Assembly (NCBI RefSeq): GCF_000422985.1 | Contig: NZ_AUHC01000001.1 | Location: forward strand, 434,001 to 498,000 | Direction: 5' to 3' | Source: Erythrobacter cryptus DSM 12079 | Lineage (GTDB): Bacteria; Pseudomonadota; Alphaproteobacteria; Sphingomonadales; Sphingomonadaceae | DNA: 64,000 nucleotides | Shown: in pieces, positions 31,677 through 44,160 of the stretch | How the letters are laid out: each line of letters opens with the position of its first letter | How positions within the stretch are numbered: position 1 is the first letter of the stretch | Notes under the pieces: generated by a model | Seen by the model: only the letters and a program-made list of their open reading frames with translations | What the model was told of the DNA's origin: nothing | Databases searched by the model: none | Program-made: the position numbers and the translations under genes

Positions 31677-33314
31677 CTAGCCGCCGCCCGGGCGCCTCAC
31701 TTGCCAGTCGTAGCGCGCCTCGCTGCCCGCCGGCAGCACCAGCTCGACCGTCTGCCAGCCGTTGCGGATCGCGACCTTGCGCCCGGCAAAGCGCACATCG
31801 CCATCGCCCGCGCGGCTAAGTTCAAGGCGCAGGCGTACCGGGTGGGGATTGGCATTGGCAAGGCGCGCCTCCATCCGCCGCCAGCCGCGCGCCGCGCCCA
31901 CCGCGCGCGCGCCGCAGCGGGCAAACACCTGCGCGCTCTCGCCCAGTTCCAGCTCGATCTCCTGCCCCCGGCCATAGTCGCGCAGCCGCGCGCGGGCGGC
32001 GAGCGCGGGCCCGCGCGGGCCCGGCTCGAACAGCGCCATCTGCCCCTGCGGCAGGGCGATGCCGAGGCCCTTTTGCTCCTCGTTCCTGGTCACCAGCAGA
32101 ATCCCGGCCGGCTGCAAACCGGCTTCCGGATCAGCCGGCGCCCCTGGCCTTGCAGTCTCGGGCAGCCGCACCTCCGGCGCGCAGCGGGCCTGGTAGAGCA
32201 GCCGCGCCTTCACCCCCTGGCGATCGAGAAAGGCCACCTGCTTCATGCCCTTTGCCGCAACATCAACCCGCCCCGGCACGCGAAAGAGCTTGAGATCGCC
32301 GAGATCCTCCTCGCTTGCGGTCACCACCGCGCTCGCCATCTCGCGCGATTGGAGGCGCGCGCCGGTCACCACCACCGCATCGGCCATCCTCCCCGGTGCG
32401 GCCATCATCAGCGCCGGCGGTGGCGGCGGCACCGGTTCGTCCTCGGGCAACGGCAGGCTCGCGGCGGTGCTGCCGAGCGGATAGCAGGTGAGGCTGAGCG
32501 GCGCGCCCACCGGCGGGCTTGCCAGTGCGGCATAGTCGCTGTCGAGATTGAGCCTGCCGGCCACGATCTGCAGCCGCGCCCCGGGAAAACTCTGGCCATT
32601 GTCGTTGACGAGCGTGAGCCAGCTCAACAGCCCCAGATCGAACTCCTCGCCCGCTGCCTTGTCGGACAGGCTGGCGACATAATCGGCCTGCCAATCAAAG
32701 CCCCAGGCGAGATAGGTGAGAGTCACCTCGAAGGTGCCGGCCGCGGGCGAGACCGTATCAACCGCAAACACCGGCTGGGCCGAGAGGCCCGCGGGCACCC
32801 CGGCAAAGCTCAGCCGCTCGGGAAGGCCGGCGCAGCGCAGAGCCTCGAAGCCCGCGGCGGTCTCGAGCACGAGCCCGCCATCGGCCCGGGTGCGCACGAT
32901 CGCGCTTTCGCTCACCACCGCGCCGGTGGCGGGATTGGTGCGGGTCACCGTTACCCGGTTGCCGAGCGTGCCATCGACCAGCGCCGCCGGGGAGAGCAGC
33001 GCAGCGCTGCGGTTCTTCTCGATGGTGCCGCCGGGAAGCCCGGTGACGATCGCCGAAACCCCGATCATGCCCTCGGCCACGCCCTCAAAGCGCACCGTCG
33101 CCTCGCCCGGCGGCAGGGTGACGCGGCGGGTTTCGGAAATGAGCGCCAGGCCCCCCGGGGCCGCGCGGGTGAGGCGCTCATCGGGGGTGCGGGCGGGATC
33201 GCGGTAGATGGTGACCGACAGATCGACCGGCGCCGAGGCCTCGACCACCTCGCGCGCTGAGGCGGGAGCGACGATCACCGCCGCGCCCAGCAGGAATGTC
33301 ACGCCGCGGCGCAT
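31677..33314 (-). CDS. DUF4139-domain exported protein (second of a tandem pair)
   Basis: This 545-residue protein has a signal peptide (about 1-20, ending APASA) and the DUF4139 beta-rich pattern: [44 protein letters not shown] and [17 protein letters not shown]. It shares the order of these blocks with the gene upstream, so the two are diverged duplicates. Between the shared blocks it has a segment, [12 protein letters not shown], that looks like a TonB-box motif. Function is unknown; relatives are annotated as mucoidy-inhibitor-like. The ATG at 33314 follows GAGGGG. It starts 11 bases after its paralogue. Confidence 0.75.
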   Translation of the reverse strand: MRRGVTFLLGAAVIVAPASAREVVEASAPVDLSVTIYRDPARTPDERLTRAAPGGLALISETRRVTLPPGEATVRFEGVAEGMIGVSAIVTGLPGGTIEKNRSAALLSPAALVDGTLGNRVTVTRTNPATGAVVSESAIVRTRADGGLVLETAAGFEALRCAGLPERLSFAGVPAGLSAQPVFAVDTVSPAAGTFEVTLTYLAWGFDWQADYVASLSDKAAGEEFDLGLLSWLTLVNDNGQSFPGARLQIVAGRLNLDSDYAALASPPVGAPLSLTCYPLGSTAASLPLPEDEPVPPPPPALMMAAPGRMADAVVVTGARLQSREMASAVVTASEEDLGDLKLFRVPGRVDVAAKGMKQVAFLDRQGVKARLLYQARCAPEVRLPETARPGAPADPEAGLQPAGILLVTRNEEQKGLGIALPQGQMALFEPGPRGPALAARARLRDYGRGQEIELELGESAQVFARCGARAVGAARGWRRMEARLANANPHPVRLRLELSRAGDGDVRFAGRKVAIRNGWQTVELVLPAGSEARYDWQVRRPGGG

Positions 33315-33325
33315 CACACCGCCCC

Positions 33326-34822
33326 TCAGAAGCGCGCTTCATAGGTGACGCGGATCACCCGCTCGCCATTGGCGGGCACGCTCACCTTGTAGCGCCGCCG
33401 ATCGGCATTCACCTGTTCGCCCTTGATGTCCTCGGCCGGCACACGCAGGTCGTCGGCCCACCAGGCGCGGGCAAGCCCGGTCTGGTTGAGTTCGACCTCG
33501 ACTGGCTCGCTGCGGCCGTTGGTGAGAGTGTAGCGCATCACCGTGCGGTAATAGGTCTTGGGCCGCTCCATGGTGATGGTGCGGCTGGCGCTGCCATCGC
33601 TGATGCGAAAGCGCGCGCTCCGTTCCCATTCGTCGCTGGTGATGGTCTGGCGGCTTTCGATCTCGGCCCTGACGGTGATGTCGAAGGCCTCGCCGGTGGC
33701 GAGCGAAAGCTCGCTGCCCATCGGGGTGTGGTCGATCCCGCGCTCGCCGACGAATTGCGGCGTGCCTTGTGCATCGCGCTGGTAGAAGCGCACCGTGCCC
33801 GCGGGCAGGGCATCGCCAAGGCCCGATCCGCGCGCGGTGGAAAAGGCGATGCGGCTTTCGGCATTGCGCGGCTGCTCGTCGTTCTGCTGCCAGGCGATAT
33901 CGCGCGAGTAGATGCGCCGCGCCGGCACGGCCTGCACGTCGAGGAAGCTCACCTGCTTGGTCTGGGCATTGGCGATGGTGGTGCGCCCGGCGATGGGGTA
34001 GAGATAAAGATCGCCAATCCGCTCGCGCGCAGCGGTCTGGGTGCCGGGGCGAACCATGGCGCTGCCCGCGCCCCCGCCAAAGCCGCGCGCGCCGCCGGCA
34101 TAGGGATTGCCCGCCACCAGCACCGCATCGGCATTGTGGAAGGTGGTGCCGGTGGAATTGGTGAGCGTCACCCAGCCCTGCATGTCGATGGTGCCGGCCG
34201 CGTCATTGTAGAGCGCGACATAATCGGCGCTCCAGCCGAGCCCGCCGGTGAGGTAGCGCAGCGACACCGGGCGGGTGCCGGCGCGGGCCGAATCGAGCGT
34301 CACCGACAAGGTCGGGCGGGCGCGCAGCCCGGGAGGCACGCGATCGAAGATCACCCGCACCGGCAGGCCATCATCGCGCAGCACCTCGATGCGATCGCCG
34401 ATCTGCACGACCACCCCGCCCACCACCGAAAGCACCTTGGCGCGCTCGCGGGTCTCGGCCCCGGTGGCAGGATTGGTGCGCAGCAGCGTGACGCTCTGGC
34501 CCACGGCCTTTTCCATCAGTTTGCCAGGGCTGAGCAGATCATAGTCGAAGTTCTGCTCGATGATGGTGGTGCCCGCGGCGGCAAAGCTCAAGGTCTCGGG
34601 CTGGATCCGGGCCGAGACGTCGGGAAACTCGATCCGGCTCTTTCCCGCGGCGATGGCGAGCTGGCGCACGTCCTGCACCAGGGCAAGATCATTGTTGTAA
34701 ATGGTGATGGCAAGATCGCCCTGCGCGCTCTCCTCGCCCGCGCTCTGCGCCGCCGCCCCGGCTGCGAGCAGCGCTGCCGCCGCTGCGGCAAGCCCGGTGG
34801 CGGCGCCTTTTGCCTGGTGCAT
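33326..34822 (-). CDS. DUF4139-domain exported protein (first of a tandem pair)
   Basis: This 498-residue protein has a signal peptide (about 1-27, ending AGAAAQS) and the same ordered blocks as its neighbour: [53 protein letters not shown] and KQVSFLDVQAVPARRIYS. A glycine-rich loop (ARGFGGGAG) replaces the TonB-box-like segment of the paralogue. The C-terminus NGERVIRVTYEARF ends in a phenylalanine, as many outer-membrane beta proteins do, but a barrel is not evident. The ATG at 34822 follows GGGAGGGAG. The periplasmic or surface role is unknown. Confidence 0.77.
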   Translation of the reverse strand: MHQAKGAATGLAAAAAALLAAGAAAQSAGEESAQGDLAITIYNNDLALVQDVRQLAIAAGKSRIEFPDVSARIQPETLSFAAAGTTIIEQNFDYDLLSPGKLMEKAVGQSVTLLRTNPATGAETRERAKVLSVVGGVVVQIGDRIEVLRDDGLPVRVIFDRVPPGLRARPTLSVTLDSARAGTRPVSLRYLTGGLGWSADYVALYNDAAGTIDMQGWVTLTNSTGTTFHNADAVLVAGNPYAGGARGFGGGAGSAMVRPGTQTAARERIGDLYLYPIAGRTTIANAQTKQVSFLDVQAVPARRIYSRDIAWQQNDEQPRNAESRIAFSTARGSGLGDALPAGTVRFYQRDAQGTPQFVGERGIDHTPMGSELSLATGEAFDITVRAEIESRQTITSDEWERSARFRISDGSASRTITMERPKTYYRTVMRYTLTNGRSEPVEVELNQTGLARAWWADDLRVPAEDIKGEQVNADRRRYKVSVPANGERVIRVTYEARF

Positions 34823-34945
34823 GAACTCCCTCCCCTTCTCCCCCGCTGCGCGGATGATGAACGCTTCTGCGCCTTTATCCAAGGTGAATGTGAGCCAAGG
34901 GGAATGGGCTGGGCTTTCGGAAACAGGGCCGGCACGCGCGGCCGC

Positions 34946-37486
34946 TCAGCCCCCGGCGCGCTGTTCGGCCCGTGCCTCGCGCAGCACCGCGCCGACCTTT
35001 TCGGCGATCGCCGCGACGCTGAAGGGCTTGGCGATGAAGTGCACCTCGGGAATGTCGATGTCGCGGCGCAGCACGTCCTCTGCAAAGCCCGACATGAACA
35101 GCACCGGGATCGCCGGGTGGCGCGCGCGGATGGCGCGCACCATCGCCGGGCCGTCCATCCCCGGCATCATCACGTCGGTGACGATGATGTCGAAGGGAGC
35201 CTTGGCCGCGGCAATCGCGGCAAGGCCCTCCTCGCCCCCGGCACAGGCGGTGACCTCATAGCCGGCGCGGGAAAGCGCGCGTTCGGCCACGGCCCGGACC
35301 ATCTCCTCGTCCTCGACCAGCAGCACCCTTCCGCCTGCCGCCCAGTCGGAGGAGGCAGGCGGCGGGGCGGCGCGCTTCCTCGGCGCCGGGCCGTGGTGCA
35401 CCGGCAGATAGACGGTAAAGCGCGCGCCGGTGGGCCGCCCCGACTTGTCGAGCACGTTGTCGGCAAAGATGAACCCGCCCGATTGCTTGACAATCCCGTA
35501 GGCGGTGGAAAGCCCGAGGCCGGTGCCCTTGCCCTGCTCCTTGGTGGTGAAGAACGGCTCGAACAGCTTGGGCAGCACATGCGGGGGGATGCCGCCGCCG
35601 GTGTCCTGCATGATGAGCACGGTGTAATCGGCCGCGGGCAGCACTTCCGAGCCGAGCTGGATCACCTCCTTGGCCTTGAGCGCGCGGGTGTAGAGCGAGA
35701 TCCGCCCGCTGCCATTGCCGCGCGCCTGGATCGCATCACGGGCATTGACCGCAAGGTTCATGATCACCTGTTCCAGCTGCTGCGGATCGGCGCGCACCGG
35801 GCCGAGGTTGCGATCGTGCTGGACATAGAAGGTGATCTTGCCGCCGAGCAGGCGCTTGATCAGCGGGCTGACCTCGCTCACCACGTCAGGCAGCTGGATG
35901 ATCTCGGGCCGCAGGGTCTGCTGGCGCGAGAAGGCGAGCAGCTGGCGGGTGAGCGCGGCGGCGCGGTTGGAATTGGCGCGGATCTGCTGGATGTCGTCAT
36001 AGTCGCTGTCGCCCGGGATGTGGCGCAGCAGCATCAGATCGCAGGTGCCGATGATGGCGGTAAGCACGTTGTTGAAATCATGCGCCACCCCGCCGGCGAG
36101 CTGGCCCACCGCCTGCATCTTGGTGGCCTGGGCAACCTGGCGGCGCAGCTGGTTTTCCTGGCTCGAATCGGCAAGGCTGAGCAGCACCGCCGCCTCGCCC
36201 AGGCCGCGCACCCCGGCAAGGCCGAGCGAGACCGGCTCCTCGGGGCTGGCCACCAGCCGCACCGCGACATTGCTGCTGATCGCCGGCCCGCGCCCGTGGC
36301 GCCGCACCGCATCGGACAGCGCCGCCTTGTCCTCGCGCACGACGAGATCGGTGGGAAAGGCGGGCAGCCCCCGCCCCTCGCGCCCGACGCTGCGCAGGAA
36401 GGCCTCGTTGCCGAACAGGAAGCGCCCGTCGCGGTCGGTCATGGCAAGGCCGAGCGGCAATTGCGCCAGCAGCGCCTCGAGCTGCGCCACCCCGGCCTGC
36501 CCGGCCCCGTCCCAGCCCGCGCCGATCCCCACCCCGCTGTCGATCAGCAGCATCAGCGAGGTCGCCTCGTCCGGCCCCGCCGGGCCGACCCGCGCCTCGG
36601 GATCGACCAGCGGCACATCCACCAGCGTCTGCGGGGTGCCGCTGCGCCCCTCGCGGGCATAGAAGATGCGGTCGCGCTCGTCGGTGCGCAGGAAACTGAC
36701 GAAATCCTGCCCCACCAGCGTTGCGCGCGCATCGCCCGCGGCACGCTCGGCAAAGCCGGCGCTGACCGCGCGAATCACCCCGTCCTGGGTGGTGATCGCG
36801 GTCTCGATCCCGGCGCGGCTCAGCATCTTGCCGAAGGGGCCGGAAAGGTCGACGAGATCAAGCTCGCTCCCGCGCCCACCGGCATCGGGGCGCAGCCGCC
36901 AGATGAGGTGATCCTCGCCCCGCCCGGCGCGCCGGGCCGAGACGTGCCACAACCTCCCGTCTTCATCAGCCACGCCCTCGATCGCGGCGGTGCCATCGCG
37001 CCAGGCGCTGCGGGCAAGCAGCGTCACCGCCTCGCGCGCCGCGCGCCCAAAGGGCAGGGCCGGGGGCGCCGCGCCCGCGCCGAAGGCCTCGAGAAAGCGG
37101 CTGTTGGCGCAGACCATGCGGTTGGCCCGGTCGGTGATGGCGATCGCCTCACCATTGCGCTCGCCCACCTCCTCGATCGCCGCGCGGGTGACGCTCCAGT
37201 CGGGCGCGCCAAGCGGCTCGGCGCGCGGAGCGCCCTTGAGCTGGTCGAGCAACACCACGCCGCCGAGCATCACCCCGGCGGCGAGCACGAAGGCGAGCGC
37301 CGCCACCAGGCTCGTTGTGGCAAGATAGAGCACCCCCGCGCTTGCCAGCAGCGCGCCGGCAAGGCCCAGCAGCAGCGCCGGGCGCAGCGCCGCCTCACGC
37401 AGGGCGGTGCCGGTGACGATGCGCTTGTCGGTGCCGGTGCCGGCGCCGGAACGCGGGAGCGGATCAGGCAGGGCGGCGCGGGCCAC
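34946..37486 (-). CDS. cckA: Hybrid histidine kinase/phosphatase CckA
   Basis: This 846-residue protein has two membrane helices (about 34-56 and 59-81), two PAS-like regions (about 105-200 and 335-440), a DHp domain with the phospho-accepting His469 in AGGVAHDFNNVLTAIIG, a CA domain (NLAVNARDA, DTGGGIPP, GTGLGLSTAYG), and a C-terminal receiver with Asp771 in VTDVMMPGMDG. This layout and the H-box match CckA, which feeds ChpT and so CtrA and CpdR. The GTG at 37486 is preferred to the GTG at 37495 because GAGGAG lies 8 bases before it and directly touches the other. Confidence 0.93.
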   Translation of the reverse strand: MARAALPDPLPRSGAGTGTDKRIVTGTALREAALRPALLLGLAGALLASAGVLYLATTSLVAALAFVLAAGVMLGGVVLLDQLKGAPRAEPLGAPDWSVTRAAIEEVGERNGEAIAITDRANRMVCANSRFLEAFGAGAAPPALPFGRAAREAVTLLARSAWRDGTAAIEGVADEDGRLWHVSARRAGRGEDHLIWRLRPDAGGRGSELDLVDLSGPFGKMLSRAGIETAITTQDGVIRAVSAGFAERAAGDARATLVGQDFVSFLRTDERDRIFYAREGRSGTPQTLVDVPLVDPEARVGPAGPDEATSLMLLIDSGVGIGAGWDGAGQAGVAQLEALLAQLPLGLAMTDRDGRFLFGNEAFLRSVGREGRGLPAFPTDLVVREDKAALSDAVRRHGRGPAISSNVAVRLVASPEEPVSLGLAGVRGLGEAAVLLSLADSSQENQLRRQVAQATKMQAVGQLAGGVAHDFNNVLTAIIGTCDLMLLRHIPGDSDYDDIQQIRANSNRAAALTRQLLAFSRQQTLRPEIIQLPDVVSEVSPLIKRLLGGKITFYVQHDRNLGPVRADPQQLEQVIMNLAVNARDAIQARGNGSGRISLYTRALKAKEVIQLGSEVLPAADYTVLIMQDTGGGIPPHVLPKLFEPFFTTKEQGKGTGLGLSTAYGIVKQSGGFIFADNVLDKSGRPTGARFTVYLPVHHGPAPRKRAAPPPASSDWAAGGRVLLVEDEEMVRAVAERALSRAGYEVTACAGGEEGLAAIAAAKAPFDIIVTDVMMPGMDGPAMVRAIRARHPAIPVLFMSGFAEDVLRRDIDIPEVHFIAKPFSVAAIAEKVGAVLREARAEQRAGG

Positions 37487-37519
37487 GTGGGGCACTCCTC
37501 AAACCCATGGCCGGGCTGC

Positions 37520-38131
37520 TTACTGCGCGCCGAGCCGCTGGTCGAGCCGCGCTTCCATGATCTTCAACCGTTTCGCACGCTTGCGCGCCACCACCACCCG
37601 CCACACCCAGCTTGCCACGAGGTAGCCGATCGAGGGCGCCACCACCGCGAGCACGGCAAAGCCGAAGGCGGTGGCCCCGGCCATCTCGACAAAGGCAAGC
37701 GCGCTGCTCCACAGCCCGCTTTCGGCGGTGGCCTGGGCCAGCTGCGGCCCGGCGGCATCGAGCCTGAGGGTGAAATTGCCCACCTTGTTCGCCACCACCA
37801 GCCAGAACGGCAGGGTGAAGGGGTTGGTGATGAAGGTCGCCAGCGCCGACAGCGGCACATTGGCGCGCGCCGGCAAGGCGAGGAAGGCGGCCAGGAAGAT
37901 CTGCCCCACCGGGATGATGAAGGCGGCAAACAGCCCCAGCGCCACCCCGCGCGGCACCGAGCGGCGGGTAAAGCGCCACAATTCGGGCGAGAGGAAGCGG
38001 TGCGCGATCGGCGCGAGATACTTGTTCGCCGCCATCTCCTCGCGCGTGGGCGTGTGGCGGCGGATGAGATCCATCGCCCAGGTCTTCGAGCGCAGGCCCA
38101 GCCCGCGCCGCGGGGGTGGCGGCGCGCTCAT
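37520..38131 (-). CDS. DUF2062-domain inner-membrane protein
   Basis: This 203-residue protein has a DUF2062 domain: RRSVPRGVALGLFAAFIIPVGQ and NVPLSALATFITNPFTLPFW, with three or four hydrophobic helices between about 65 and 185 and a basic C-terminal tail. The family is of unknown function; some members are fused to glycosyltransferases. GTAGGAG precedes the ATG at 38131. Its stop is 33 bases before the cckA start, so the two could share a transcript, with this gene first. Confidence 0.8.
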   Translation of the reverse strand: MSAPPPPRRGLGLRSKTWAMDLIRRHTPTREEMAANKYLAPIAHRFLSPELWRFTRRSVPRGVALGLFAAFIIPVGQIFLAAFLALPARANVPLSALATFITNPFTLPFWLVVANKVGNFTLRLDAAGPQLAQATAESGLWSSALAFVEMAGATAFGFAVLAVVAPSIGYLVASWVWRVVVARKRAKRLKIMEARLDQRLGAQ

Positions 38132-38301
38132 GCCGGCACTCCTACAAGGGGCGGCAGCGCGAGAACAGCAACGGGGGGCGCGGCGGCGGGCATGGCAGGT
38201 GCCCATATGGGTAGCACAGGGCATCTGACCAGTGGGTGAATCGCCCTTGCGTGCATTTCCTGCGCCCTGCCCGCCTTTCCTGCCTTGAAGTCCCTGCGCG
38301 C

Positions 38302-38784
38302 TCAGCCGCGCTCGCGCATCAGCCGCGCCTTGTCGCGCTTCCAGTCGCGCTCCTTGATCGCGGCGCGCTTGTCGTGGGTCTGCTTGCCCTTGGCCAGCGC
38401 CAGTTCGACCTTGGCCCGCCCGGTGCGGTTGAAATAGATCGACAGCGGCACCAGCGTCATGCCCTTGCGCTCGACCGCGCCGAGCAGGCGGTTGACCTCG
38501 CGCGCGTGGAGCAAGAGCTTCCGCGGCCGGCGCGGCTCGTGGTTGAGGCGGTTGCCGTGGCTGTATTCGGGGATATTGGCGTTGACCAGCCAGACCTCGC
38601 CATCACGCACCTCGGCATAGCTTTCGGCGATGCTCGCCTCGCCCGCGCGCAGCGCCTTGACCTCGGTGCCCTGGAGCATCAGCCCGGCCTCGAGCACGTC
38701 CTCGACATGATAGTCGAAGCGCGCCCGCCGGTTTTCGGCGACGATCTTCTGCTTGTCGAAGGTGAGCGGTTTGGGGCGTGCCAT
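38302..38784 (-). CDS. smpB: SsrA (tmRNA)-binding protein SmpB
   Basis: This 160-residue protein has the normal SmpB length and sequence: [48 protein letters not shown], and the basic tail [27 protein letters not shown] that enters the ribosomal mRNA channel. With tmRNA it rescues stalled ribosomes. The tmRNA gene is not in this window. The ATG at 38784 is preferred; one at 38799 would add five residues. Confidence 0.95.
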   Translation of the reverse strand: MARPKPLTFDKQKIVAENRRARFDYHVEDVLEAGLMLQGTEVKALRAGEASIAESYAEVRDGEVWLVNANIPEYSHGNRLNHEPRRPRKLLLHAREVNRLLGAVERKGMTLVPLSIYFNRTGRAKVELALAKGKQTHDKRAAIKERDWKRDKARLMRERG

Positions 38785-38944
38785 AAGGGGGCGCGACATA
38801 GGCAAGCCGCAGCCAAAAGGCGAGAGGGCATTGCACGGCGGCGCCGGCAGGCTGCCCGTGCTTTGCGCTGGGGCGGTGCCAGGGCTATGAAGGCCGAGGG
38901 GCGCGGGGGCGCATGAACGCGGTGCAGCCAAGGGGGAGAGCGGG

Positions 38945-40009
38945 ATGGACGAGCCACAGGCCTTTGCGATCGGCGGGCGCATGGTGGCGCCGGGAAGCTG
39001 TGCCGAGATCGACTTTCCGATCACCACCATGGCCACCGGCACCACCTCATCGCTGGCCGTGCGGGTGCTCCACGGGCTGCGCCCCGGCCCGGCGGTGTTC
39101 GTCAGCGCGGCGATCCATGGCGACGAGATCGTCGGCACCGCGGTGATTCAACGGCTGGCGCAGGAACTCGATCCGCGCGCGCTCAGCGGCACGGTGCTGC
39201 TGGTGCCGGTCGCCAACATCTTCGGCTTCATCACCCATTCGCGCTATCTGCCCGACCGGCGCGATCTCAACCGCTCCTTTCCCGGCAGCGCGGGGGGATC
39301 GCTGGCCGGGCAGCTGGCCCATGTGTTCTTCCGCGAGGTGGTGGAGCGCTGTGCGCTCGGCATCGACATCCATTCGGCCGCGATCCATCGCTACAACCTG
39401 CCGCAAATCCGCATCGCTGCGGGCAACAAGCGGCTGGTGGAGCTGGCCATGGCCTTTGGCGCCCCGGTGATCATCGAAAGCCCGCTGCGCGATGGCAGCT
39501 TGCGCGAACTTGCCCACCGCCAAGGGGTGGACATGCTGCTGCTCGAGGCGGGCGAGGCGCTGCGCTTTGACCGGCTGTCGATCGAGACCGGGGTGGCCGG
39601 CGTGCACCGGGTGCTGGCGCATCTGGGCATGGTCGAGGAGGATGATGGCCTTACCACGGTGGGCATCCCGGCGCGGGCCAACCGCTCGGTGTGGGTGCGC
39701 GCCCCGCGCGGCGGGGTGGCGCTGATCGAGCGCGAATCGGGCGCGCCGGTGCGCCGCGGCGACGTGCTGGCGCGGGTCGGCGGGCTGTTCGGCGAGGAGG
39801 CGCTCGAGGTCACCAGCCCGATCGACGGGATCATCATCGGCCATGCCACCCTGCCGGTGGTGCACCAGGGCGATGCCCTGTTCCACATCGCCGACATCCC
39901 CCACCCCGAGCGGGTGGGCGCGCGGATCGAGAGCATCACCGAGGCGATCCTCGCAAGCGAGCCGGAAGGCTCGGCCGAGGCGCTGCTCGACGAAGACGAG
40001 GTGGTCTGA
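38945..40009 (+). CDS. Succinylglutamate desuccinylase/aspartoacylase-family deacylase
   Basis: This 354-residue zinc carboxypeptidase-fold protein has the metal ligands His58 and Glu61 (AAIHGDE) and His143 (GIDIHS), and the substrate-binding [11 protein letters not shown] motif. The C-terminal region ([28 protein letters not shown]) is a biotinyl-lipoyl-like beta domain common in this subfamily. It probably removes an acyl or amino-acid group from a small molecule. In many proteobacteria such a gene is next to rimK and an ATP-dependent protease gene; neither is here. The plus-strand gene stands alone between two minus-strand repair and rescue genes. Confidence 0.85.
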   Translation: MDEPQAFAIGGRMVAPGSCAEIDFPITTMATGTTSSLAVRVLHGLRPGPAVFVSAAIHGDEIVGTAVIQRLAQELDPRALSGTVLLVPVANIFGFITHSRYLPDRRDLNRSFPGSAGGSLAGQLAHVFFREVVERCALGIDIHSAAIHRYNLPQIRIAAGNKRLVELAMAFGAPVIIESPLRDGSLRELAHRQGVDMLLLEAGEALRFDRLSIETGVAGVHRVLAHLGMVEEDDGLTTVGIPARANRSVWVRAPRGGVALIERESGAPVRRGDVLARVGGLFGEEALEVTSPIDGIIIGHATLPVVHQGDALFHIADIPHPERVGARIESITEAILASEPEGSAEALLDEDEVV

Positions 40010-40062
40010 GGCGGCGGGCGGCAGGTGTTTGGCGGCGGGCGCTTGGCGGCGCGCTATGCCCC

Positions 40063-42960
<2,898 letters not shown>

Positions 42961-42971
42961 GAGAGGGGTGT

Positions 42972-42986
42972 GTTCCAGATTTGTTC
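42972..42986 (-). promoter_or_regulatory. LexA (SOS) box of uvrA
   Basis: On the plus strand GTTC (42972-42975) and GTTC (42983-42986) are spaced by exactly 7 bases, 11 bases before the uvrA start codon. The repeat points against uvrA, unlike the boxes of recA and uvrD. A TTGCCA (42992-42997, minus strand) just upstream is a possible -35. Confidence 0.8.
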
Positions 42987-43413
42987 GCGCGTGGCAAGCG
43001 CCCCGGCCCCGGGGCGAGACCTGCCCACGGTGACGGGAGCCTCTAGGGTGAGAGTGATGCAACGCGCAAGCGCCGGGCTTGATCCGCGCAGGGGCGCTGC
43101 GCGTCGGCTCGCGGCGGGGAGAGGCCTTGCGGACCGCCGGCAGCACGGCCGGCCAGTGCCGCCGCGCCGGCCCTTTGCCATGATCTTTCTGATTACATTT
43201 CAGCGATCTGGGACGATCCAGTGCCCCCCTACAGAAAATCTTAAGTCGCCCGCCGGTGCCAATTGGGCCATTGCTTGGGCCACTCTCCAGCCGATCGCCG
43301 CCGGGGCCTTTCAGGGTCGCACCCTGGCGCACCACACCGATCGGCCGAGGGCCGGGACAAGGCAAGACCGGGCATCCCCCAAGCGCCCGGGCCTTGCGTC
43401 CCGGCCTGATTTG
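42987..43413. other. 427-base stretch without a convincing gene, upstream of uvrA
   Basis: The half next to uvrA holds the presumed promoter and is very GC-rich, with palindromes such as CCCCGGCCCCGGGG. The segment 43175-43250 is clearly less GC-rich. A 74-codon minus-strand frame (42957-43181) ends on the uvrA start with an ATGA overlap, but its product is Arg/Pro/Ala-rich with no domain, and it contains the SOS box, so I do not call it a gene. I see no RNA gene in it. Confidence 0.4.
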
Positions 43414-44160
43414 TCAAGGCAGGCCTGTGCTCACCAGCGCCCGCGCCCCGGGCGGGCCCAGCCAGTGGGCGCGCACGCTCCAGACGCGCGCGATCACCTC
43501 CTCGGTAAGCGCCTCGGCCGGCGGGCCCTGGGCAGCGAGGCGGCCTTCGTCAAGCACCACCACGTGATCGGCATGGTTCATCGCGAGGGCCAGATCGTGG
43601 AGCACCATCACCACCCCCTGCCCGGCATCGGCGCAGGCGCGCAAATGGGCGAGCAGCGCGAGCTGATGTGCCAGATCGAGCGCGGCGAGCGGCTCATCGG
43701 CGAGGATCCAGCGCGGTTCTCCCGCCAGCACCCGGGCGAGCAGCGCCCGCGCACGCTCTCCGCCCGAAAGCGCGCTCACCGGGCGCCGGCGCAGATGGAG
43801 GAGATCGAGCGCACCGAGCGCCGCCTCGATCGCGGCGCTGCCGCGATCGCCCCAGGGCAGGCGCCCAAGCGCCACCAGCACCTCGACCGCGACGTCCCAG
43901 GCAAGAGCGCCCTCTTGCGGGAGATAGCCCAAGGCCCTCGCCCGCGCTTTCGGGGAAAGCCCGGCCAGCACCTCCCCATCGAGGCTGACCGATCCGCGCG
44001 CCGGGGCGATCAGCCCGGCCAGCCCCATCAGCAGCGAGGATTTGCCCGCCCCGTTGGGGCCGACCAGCGCCACGATCCGCCCCGGCGCAAGCGCCAGTGA
44101 CAGGCCGGAGATGACCTCGCGCCCGCCGCGCACCAGCGCCAGATCCTCGGTCGCCAGCAT
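43414..44160 (-). CDS. ABC importer ATPase (BtuD/FecE-like)
   Basis: This 248-residue ATPase has Walker A GPNGAGKS (34-41), Q-loop LPQEGAL, signature LSGGER (131-136), Walker B WILADEP (151-157) and switch His in VLHDLALAMNHAD. It powers uptake through the permease encoded just before it; the permease TGA and this ATG overlap by one base (TGATG). The subfamily serves cobalamin, haem or ferric siderophores; the sequence alone does not decide which. Confidence 0.85.
   Translation of the reverse strand: MLATEDLALVRGGREVISGLSLALAPGRIVALVGPNGAGKSSLLMGLAGLIAPARGSVSLDGEVLAGLSPKARARALGYLPQEGALAWDVAVEVLVALGRLPWGDRGSAAIEAALGALDLLHLRRRPVSALSGGERARALLARVLAGEPRWILADEPLAALDLAHQLALLAHLRACADAGQGVVMVLHDLALAMNHADHVVVLDEGRLAAQGPPAEALTEEVIARVWSVRAHWLGPPGARALVSTGLP

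Noticed and set aside
33296-38239. A plus-strand open frame of 1647 codons opposite the DUF4139, cckA and DUF2062 genes
   Set aside because: It lies wholly antisense to well-supported genes, its product is Gly/His/Arg-rich with no domain, and it exists because GC-rich codon use depletes TTA, CTA and TCA. The same applies to the long frames at 40543-44100, 50245-53259 and 53205-56108.
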